Source of the DNA: Phytoactinopolyspora mesophila
Lineage (GTDB): Bacteria; Actinomycetota; Actinomycetes; Jiangellales; Jiangellaceae
Direction of reading: 5' to 3'
Length of the DNA stretch: 64,000 nucleotides
Assembly: GCF_010122465.1 (NCBI RefSeq)
Contig: NZ_WLZY01000015.1
Location: forward strand, 1-64,000
Below the pieces are notes generated by a model, which was given only the letters and a program-made list of their open reading frames with translations, did no database searches and was not told the origin of the DNA. The translations under genes and the position numbers were made by a program. Positions 62,042 through 64,000 of this stretch are shown one piece after another; the stretch's first letter is position 1, and each line of letters opens with the position of its first letter.

Positions 62042-63472
62042 GGACCAGTGAGCGCGAGCGTGGTCGACCCGGTCCAGGTAGTCGCCGAAAGCGTCGTCAT
62101 AGTGCTGGCGGTGCGCCGCGGCCGGCTCGACGGTACGGCGCGGAATCGGCCAGTCCGGTGTCTCGCCGCGTGACTCCAAGGCAGAGAGCACCGCGCCGTA
62201 GGCTCCAGCCTGCGGCACATCCACCACCTCCAGCGGCCGGCCAAGCACGTCGGCGAACAACTGCGTCCACGTCGCGCTCTGGGCCCCGCCACCGCAGACC
62301 GCCAGCCGGTCACCCAGTCCGGCGGCGTCAAAGCAATGCCGGGCCGCGAACGCCAAGCCCTCACAGAGACCGCGCACGAGATCCGCGCGCGAGGTGGAGA
62401 GGTGCAACCCGTCGAAACGCCCACGTGCCGACGCCTCCACGAATGGTGCTCGCTCGCCCGACTCCGACCAGTACGGCAGCACCCGGACGCCCCGTGCACC
62501 AGGTGGCGACCCGTCGAGCAGGTCGGTCAATTCGGCGACCGACGAACCCGTGATGTCCAGCAGCCAGCCCAGCGACGCAGTCCCCACCATGGCCGGCATC
62601 GCTCGCATCCACCGGCCCTCGTTCCACATACCCAGCAGCAGCCCGGCCCGATGTGGGATGGGTGACGGGTCGGCGGTCACCACCTGGCAGGCCAGCGTCG
62701 TGCCGATGATCAGCAGCCCGTCGCCGGGGTCGACGACGCCGCTGCCCCGCGCCGAGGCCAGCAGGTCGTACGGTCCGGCGCTCACCATCGTCCCGGCCGG
62801 GAGTCCCAGCAGGGCCGCGCCCTCACCGGACAGCGGCGCTGCCGGACCACCGGAGGTCACCACCGGTGGCAGCAGGTCCGCTCGGTGTGCCAGCCCGCAA
62901 GCGCGCAGGATCTCGTCGTCGTATTCGCGACGGTGCGGGTTGAGAAAGGGGTAGGAGGCATCCGAGACATCGACGAGCCGCTCACCTGTCAAGCGCCGGA
63001 AGACCATGCCCACGCAGTGGGTAGCCGTCGTCGCCCGATCGAGCACATCGGGCTCCTGCCGGTCCAGCGCGGCCAGGATCGCCCCGGATGCCCCGGGGAA
63101 AACCATGCCGCCGTTTCGTTCGAGGATGAGGTCGGCGGTGCCGTCCCGGTCCCATCGCCGCACGACGTCCGCCGCGCGACCGTCCAGCCAGGACGCGGCC
63201 GGGCGGACCGGAGCACCGTCGTCGTCGTGCAGCCAGCAGCCGTCGCCCTGTCCGGTCAGTGCTACCAACGCCGGCGCCGACGGCAATTGACCGACCACGG
63301 CCCGAACGACTTCGGCCACCGAGTCGACCACCGCGTCGATGTCCTGCTCCACCCGCCCGTCGCCCGGATAGAGCAGCTCGGTCGGCACGCCGTGCACACA
63401 CAGTTCAGCGCCGGACTCGTCGTACCCGACGGCCTTGGTCACCGACGTCCCGATGTCGACCCCGATGTACAT
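62036..63472 (-). CDS. FGGY-family carbohydrate kinase
   Basis: A 478-residue sugar kinase. It begins YIGVDIGTSVTKAVGYD (ATP phosphate 1 loop); GQGDGCWLHDDDGAPVRPAASWLDGR is the substrate region; DLLIIGTT-like LLIIGTTLACQ and AVCGGGAQSATWTQLFADVLGRPLEV are the FGGY signature regions. It is closest by eye to xylulose/erythritol/carnitine-type kinases. ATG 63472 has AAGGAG 7 bp upstream. The stop is provided by repeat g. Likely regulated by the upstream DeoR protein. Confidence 0.9.
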   Translation of the reverse strand: MYIGVDIGTSVTKAVGYDESGAELCVHGVPTELLYPGDGRVEQDIDAVVDSVAEVVRAVVGQLPSAPALVALTGQGDGCWLHDDDGAPVRPAASWLDGRAADVVRRWDRDGTADLILERNGGMVFPGASGAILAALDRQEPDVLDRATTATHCVGMVFRRLTGERLVDVSDASYPFLNPHRREYDDEILRACGLAHRADLLPPVVTSGGPAAPLSGEGAALLGLPAGTMVSAGPYDLLASARGSGVVDPGDGLLIIGTTLACQVVTADPSPIPHRAGLLLGMWNEGRWMRAMPAMVGTASLGWLLDITGSSVAELTDLLDGSPPGARGVRVLPYWSESGERAPFVEASARGRFDGLHLSTSRADLVRGLCEGLAFAARHCFDAAGLGDRLAVCGGGAQSATWTQLFADVLGRPLEVVDVPQAGAYGAVLSALESRGETPDWPIPRRTVEPAAAHRQHYDDAFGDYLDRVDHARAHWSR

Positions 63473-63515
63473 GAGCGCTCCTTCCTGATCGTTGGCGGCA
63501 ACGCGCGCGACTCGT

Positions 63516-63641
63516 CCCGTGATCATGAGCAGCTCCGCGCCTCCGCTCCCGGTGATCATGAGCAGATCTGCGTCGCCATAGCGTCACGATCCTGCTCATG
63601 ATCACGGGGGTGTGGGGCGCGGAGCTGCTCATGATCACGGG
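63516..63641. repeat. Nested double TGATC-type inverted repeat (locus h)
   Basis: Outer arms: perfect 26 bp (63516-63541, 63616-63641), starting CCCGTGATCATGAGCAGC. Inner arms: GTGATCATGAGCAG (63552-63565) and its complement (63592-63605). The four copies share GTGATCATGAGCAG. The DeoR stop codon (63635-63637, minus strand) is part of the outer right arm. The layout parallels locus e. Confidence 0.95.
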
Positions 63642-64000
63642 GGGTAGTCGGCGACGTGTACGTTGACGCCGCGATCTCGCAGCGCCCGGATGACGTCGGC
63701 AGGCGCACCGTCGTCCACGACGACATCGTCGAAATCGGTCAACGGAGCCAGCTGGTGCAGCGCAGTGCCACCGAGCTTCGTATGGTCGATCAGCAGCACC
63801 TTGCGCACCGCGGAGCGCATCATGGCGCGCTTGACCAGCACGATCTCCTGCTCCTGATGAAACGCATGAGTCGCCGACACGGCGGAGGTCGAGGTGAACA
63901 GCACGTCGGCCCGTAGCGAGCCGATCGCCTCGATGCAGGGCACCCCCAGAAAAGAGTCGTGCGTCGGGTAATACTCGCCCCCGAGCGAGATCAACCGGAC
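63635..64000 (-). CDS. DeoR-family transcriptional regulator, C-terminal part
   Basis: The gene runs off the right edge; 121 codons are visible. They form the DeoR-type phosphosugar-sensing domain: [43 protein letters not shown], then [17 protein letters not shown]. The HTH lies outside the window. It is upstream of the FGGY kinase on the same strand and most likely regulates it. Its stop codon is supplied by repeat h. Confidence 0.88.
   Translation of the reverse strand, partial: VRLISLGGEYYPTHDSFLGVPCIEAIGSLRADVLFTSTSAVSATHAFHQEQEIVLVKRAMMRSAVRKVLLIDHTKLGGTALHQLAPLTDFDDVVVDDGAPADVIRALRDRGVNVHVADYPP

Overview
The window is high-G+C DNA from an actinobacterium. The evidence is G/C-ending codons, many GTG starts, a mycothiol-type maleylpyruvate isomerase family protein, an F420/LLM-type oxidoreductase, a trp attenuator with a short Trp-Trp leader, and the gene order serA-leuB-ilvE-cimA-gltX-tRNAGln-tRNAGlu known from streptomycetes and relatives. 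The genus cannot be fixed from sequence alone; a Jiangella-like lineage is a guess.

Region 1 (1-20807) looks accessory and is visibly less G+C-rich in places. It starts with the right end of an ISL3-type insertion sequence. Next come a complete peptide ABC importer operon, a beta-lactamase-fold hydrolase and a divergent RpiR/SIS regulator, together resembling a muropeptide or peptide scavenging locus. An EEP-fold nuclease/phosphatase, a minus-strand run of small regulatory genes and a DUF4143-type ATPase follow. A divergent pair comes next: an unusual Ser/Thr kinase and a PHP-domain/SMC-like ATPase (TrlF type), a candidate defence module. The region ends with a membrane protein, an excisionase and a tyrosine integrase next to the 3' end of tRNA-Glu(CTC). 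This is the right end of an integrative element; its left end was not found.

Region 2 (20808-39832) is largely core chromosome: tRNA-Glu, a TPR-LuxR regulator, a DUF4242-like protein, tRNA-Gln, a TetR-controlled pair, gltX, an FAA hydrolase, an uncharacterised DNA-glycosylase-annotated family, lipoate ligase, a nitronate monooxygenase remnant, cimA, an APH-type kinase, a GNAT protein, ilvE, leuB and serA. Upstream of cimA is a classical attenuator: a short reading frame ending in three isoleucine codons, then a perfect hairpin with a T-run.

Region 3 (39833-64000) holds tenA and a translationally coupled thiM-thiE-thiD operon behind a TPP riboswitch. It continues with lacZ, a PPK2 kinase, an APH-type protein, an LLM oxidoreductase, a VOC protein and a TetR plus heterodimeric ABC exporter operon. 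Then come a fused trpEG gene with a trp leader/attenuator, alkB behind a near-consensus LexA box, a flavodoxin, a YdeI-like protein, and a PiT phosphate transporter with its DUF47 partner behind three direct PHO-box repeats. It ends with a DeoR / FGGY kinase / 2-hydroxyacid dehydrogenase catabolic cluster.

The most unusual signal is a set of long, mostly perfect intergenic hairpins between about 30 and 64 kb. Each carries RTGATCRT (or a close variant) near the outer end of both arms, yet most have different arm sequences. Several supply the stop codon or the last codons of adjacent genes. None was seen between genes in the first 28 kb.
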